From assembly GCF_937898925.1 (NCBI RefSeq), contig NZ_CALDKF010000109.1, positions 1 through 14,996 of the forward strand: DNA of 14,996 bases. The letters are read 5' to 3'. Of this stretch, positions 13,563 through 14,996 are shown piece by piece. Within the stretch, counting starts at the first letter, position 1, and every line of letters starts with the position of its first letter. Origin of the DNA: an uncultured Methanobrevibacter sp. (GTDB lineage Archaea > Methanobacteriota > Methanobacteria > Methanobacteriales > Methanobacteriaceae). The position numbers were made by a program, and so were the translations under genes. Under the pieces are notes generated by a model. The model did no database searches and was not told the DNA's origin. It saw nothing but the letters and a program-made list of their open reading frames with translations.

Positions 13563-14168
13563 ATGCCTAGTTTTTTAAATTTACGTGGAAACAATAATGA
13601 CTCTAAAGACCCTAGACTAATCAGGGAAGGAATCAAATTAGGAGTTAATTATAAAAGATTTAGTAAAGACCCTGTTTTAGGTAAAAACATCTTGCTAAGG
13701 TCTAACACTGTAATCTATAATGATGTAATCATTGGAGATGATTTTAAAACTGGACATAATGTTGTTGTAAGAGATCATACTACTATTGGTAATGATGTAT
13801 TGATAGGTACAAACACAGTCATTGAAGGTGGATGTGAGATTGGAAACAATGTCAGCATCCAATCAAATGTATACATTCCAAGAAACAGTGTCATAGAGGA
13901 CAATGTATTCATTGGACCATGTGCCTGCTTTACCAATGACAGATATCCTGTCAGAGTTGAATATGATTTGAAAGGACCTCAACTTAGAAAGGGATGTTCC
14001 GTTGGTGGAAATACAACATTCCTATCCAATATTGAAGTTGGTGAAGGAGCTATTGTAGCTGCTGGTGCTGTAGTAACCCGTAGTGTACCTCCTTATTACT
14101 TGGCTATTGGTACACCTGCAAAGATCAAGCCGTTGCCTACTTCACTTAGAGTTCCAAACATGATTTGA
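13563..14168 (+). CDS. Hexapeptide-repeat acetyltransferase (WbpD/WlbB-like sugar N-acetyltransferase)
   Basis: This 201-residue protein forms a left-handed beta-helix of [LIV]-G-x4 turns (for example [39 protein letters not shown]), the fold of acetyl-CoA-dependent acyltransferases. [14 protein letters not shown] at about 118-131 closely resembles the GP..FTND.YPR loop of WbpD/WlbB, which acetylate the 3-amino group of UDP-2-acetamido-3-amino-sugar acids. The C-terminus [12 protein letters not shown] is the usual cap. The likely role is making a nucleotide sugar for surface glycan or glycoprotein. No partner dehydrogenase or aminotransferase lies beside it here. AGAGGTGAT precedes the ATG. 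An A/T-rich spacer of 124 nt, with TATA-like sequence near 13503-13511, separates it from the zinc-ribbon gene. Confidence 0.85.
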   Translation: MPSFLNLRGNNNDSKDPRLIREGIKLGVNYKRFSKDPVLGKNILLRSNTVIYNDVIIGDDFKTGHNVVVRDHTTIGNDVLIGTNTVIEGGCEIGNNVSIQSNVYIPRNSVIEDNVFIGPCACFTNDRYPVRVEYDLKGPQLRKGCSVGGNTTFLSNIEVGEGAIVAAGAVVTRSVPPYYLAIGTPAKIKPLPTSLRVPNMI

Positions 14169-14325
14169 TTTTGGAATCTTTTATTTTTTTATTATTTTTA
14201 AAACTATTTTTTATACTATATTAAGTTAATTTTATTAACTTTTTATAGTTTATTTTCTATTTTTATTAACTTTTAATTCTATTTTTCCTATTTTATTCCT
14301 TATTTTTCCTTATTTTAACCTAAAG
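14169..14325 (+). terminator. T-rich terminator region with hairpin after the acetyltransferase
   Basis: This is the first part of a 320-nt gene-free stretch. AAGTTAAT (14223-14230) pairs with ATTAACTT (14234-14241) across TTT and is followed by TTTATAG, a plausible terminator. TTTTATTAACTTTT recurs at about 14230-14244 and 14260-14273. T-runs surround both. No ORF is seen. Confidence 0.5.
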
Positions 14326-14335
14326 GTTATATATA
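14317..14335 (+). promoter_or_regulatory. Promoter of the ferredoxin-geranylgeranyl reductase pair
   Basis: TTATATATAATAAA starting at 14327 is a strong TATA-type sequence. AACCT (14317-14321) and AGGTT (14324-14328) form a short inverted repeat across AA over the BRE and the edge of the TATA box, a possible operator. Initiation near 14355 would give the ferredoxin mRNA a long leader of about 130 nt. The rest of the spacer to 14488 holds no visible gene; GGAGAT (14478-14483) is the Shine-Dalgarno. Confidence 0.45.
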
Positions 14336-14488
14336 ATAAAAAATATATATTTTTATGTTATGTATTAAGACTATTTATTCTAAAATATTCTAAAACTATT
14401 ATTTTTATTGCTTTTTGGGTTTTAAAATATTTTAAAATAAATTGATGATTTTATACTAATTAATTTAATTTACTATGGAGATTTAACT

Positions 14489-14656
14489 ATGATTGTAAAA
14501 GATTGGTGTTCTTACTGCGGTTGTTGCGCAGGTGTCTGTGTAAGAAACTGCATAGAAGTAAAGGAAACTGCTTTAGTTTTTGATGATAACTGTAATAACT
14601 GTGGAATTTGTGTAGATGCTTGTCCTTTAGCGGCATTAGAAATTGAAGAGGAATAA
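14489..14656 (+). CDS. Small 2[4Fe-4S] ferredoxin, probable electron donor of geranylgeranyl reductase
   Basis: This 55-residue ferredoxin was read directly from the DNA: it starts MIVKDWCSYCGCCAGVC and ends CPLAALEIEEE. Cluster motifs are C7-x2-C10-x2-C13-x3-C17 and C35-x2-C38-x2-C41-x3-C45-P, enough for two [4Fe-4S] centres. Two extra cysteines, C12 and C21, are present, and the first motif lacks the usual Pro after its last Cys. It is 16 nt upstream of geranylgeranyl reductase. In Methanosarcina the adjacent ferredoxin is known to be needed for full reduction of lipid side chains, so the same partnership is likely here. GGAGAT lies 5 nt before the ATG. Confidence 0.93.
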   Translation: MIVKDWCSYCGCCAGVCVRNCIEVKETALVFDDNCNNCGICVDACPLAALEIEEE

Positions 14657-14672
14657 GCGAGGATTGATTATT

Positions 14673-14996
14673 ATGATTAAAACTGATGTATTAGTTATTG
14701 GTGCTGGACCTGCTGGTTCCACTGCAGCAAGATTTGCTGCAAAAGGAGGAGCTAAAGTAATTCTTATTGATAAAAAATCCGAAATCGGTGCTCCTAAAAG
14801 ATGTGCAGAAGGTGTTTCCAAAAGAACCTTTGAAATCTTAGAGCTTGAAGCTGACCCTCATTGGATCACCCAAGAAATCGAAGGTATCAGATTAATCGCT
14901 CCAGATGGAACTGATGTATGGTTAACTAACGATGTAGTTGAATTGCCGGAAGCAGGTTACATCTTGGAAAGAAAAGTCTTCGATAAGCATTTGGCT
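14673..14996 (+). CDS. Digeranylgeranylglycerophospholipid reductase (geranylgeranyl reductase), 3' truncated by window edge
   Basis: The first 108 residues of an FAD-dependent reductase that saturates the isoprenoid chains of archaeal membrane lipids are visible. The Rossmann FAD motif VIGAGPAGSTAARFAAKGG lies at 8-26, with the acidic ribose-binding position near D33. APKRCAEGVS at 40-49 matches the cysteine-containing PxxCxxG-type motif of archaeal geranylgeranyl reductases (C44). YILERKVFDKHLA at 96-108 is the conserved RxxFDxxLA segment. The family is about 390-400 residues, so roughly three quarters is missing beyond the window. GAGG lies before the ATG, and the ferredoxin just upstream is likely cotranscribed and acts as its electron donor. 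Confidence 0.94.
   Translation, partial: MIKTDVLVIGAGPAGSTAARFAAKGGAKVILIDKKSEIGAPKRCAEGVSKRTFEILELEADPHWITQEIEGIRLIAPDGTDVWLTNDVVELPEAGYILERKVFDKHLA

Noticed and set aside
1..14996. CRISPR array, insertion sequence, integrase site, tRNA or rRNA genes
   Set aside because: No regularly spaced repeats, transposase or recombinase ORFs, or tRNA/rRNA-like sequences were seen; the repeats found are two-copy and A/T rich.

Overview
The window reads as chromosome of a methanogenic archaeon of the Methanobacteriales, most like Methanobrevibacter. The evidence is an archaeal HMf-type histone, archaeal/eukaryotic-type ribosomal proteins (L7Ae, S28e, L24e, S6e, S24e, S27ae), initiation factors aIF5B and aIF2-gamma, polymerase subunits Rpb7 and Spt4, an archaeal GTP-dependent dephospho-CoA kinase, an archaeal lipid geranylgeranyl reductase, and very AT-rich spacers with archaeal TATA boxes and oligo-T tracts. 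The genus is inferred from composition and protein style, without a search. Every recognisable gene is on the + strand.

Layout: (1) 1-254, tail of a small membrane-anchored protein cut by the window edge. (2) 598-795, a monocistronic histone, followed by a 625-nt gene-free stretch with a strong orphan TATA box and hairpins. (3) 1421-4602, the conserved archaeal cluster L7Ae, S28e, L24e, Ndk, aIF5B. (4) 4749-9440, a second information-processing cluster: S6e, aIF2-gamma, Fcf1-like PIN protein, Rpb7 (RpoE), Spt4, dephospho-CoA kinase, S24e, S27ae. (5) 9649-10315, a nucleotidyltransferase/HEPN pair that sits between the S27ae end of that cluster and argH. (6) 10350-14168, argH, a KH plus PP-loop ATPase with a CxxC...C triad, an acidic zinc-ribbon protein and a sugar-type hexapeptide acetyltransferase. 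(7) 14489-14996, a small 2[4Fe-4S] ferredoxin followed by the start of geranylgeranyl reductase, a pair that supplies electrons for and saturates archaeal lipids.

Most of the window is conserved housekeeping sequence, so novelty is most likely in the leaders and the accessory genes. The best regulatory signal is a kink-turn-like element just upstream of the L7Ae Shine-Dalgarno: GA, a 4-bp stem closed by AAAAA, then GA. L7Ae is itself a kink-turn-binding protein, and the element overlaps a mutually exclusive 7-bp hairpin, which suggests an autoregulatory RNA switch. Other points of interest are an orphan transcription unit between the histone and L7Ae, a 53-nt tandem repeat after S27ae, a palindrome in the promoter of the MNT/HEPN pair, and the KH/PP-loop protein, which may be an iron-sulfur RNA-thiolation-type enzyme.

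Five genes use TTG or GTG starts, chosen because a good Shine-Dalgarno or the known family N-terminus fits them. Four genes are under 60 residues (L24e, Spt4, S27ae, ferredoxin) and were read directly from the nucleotide sequence.
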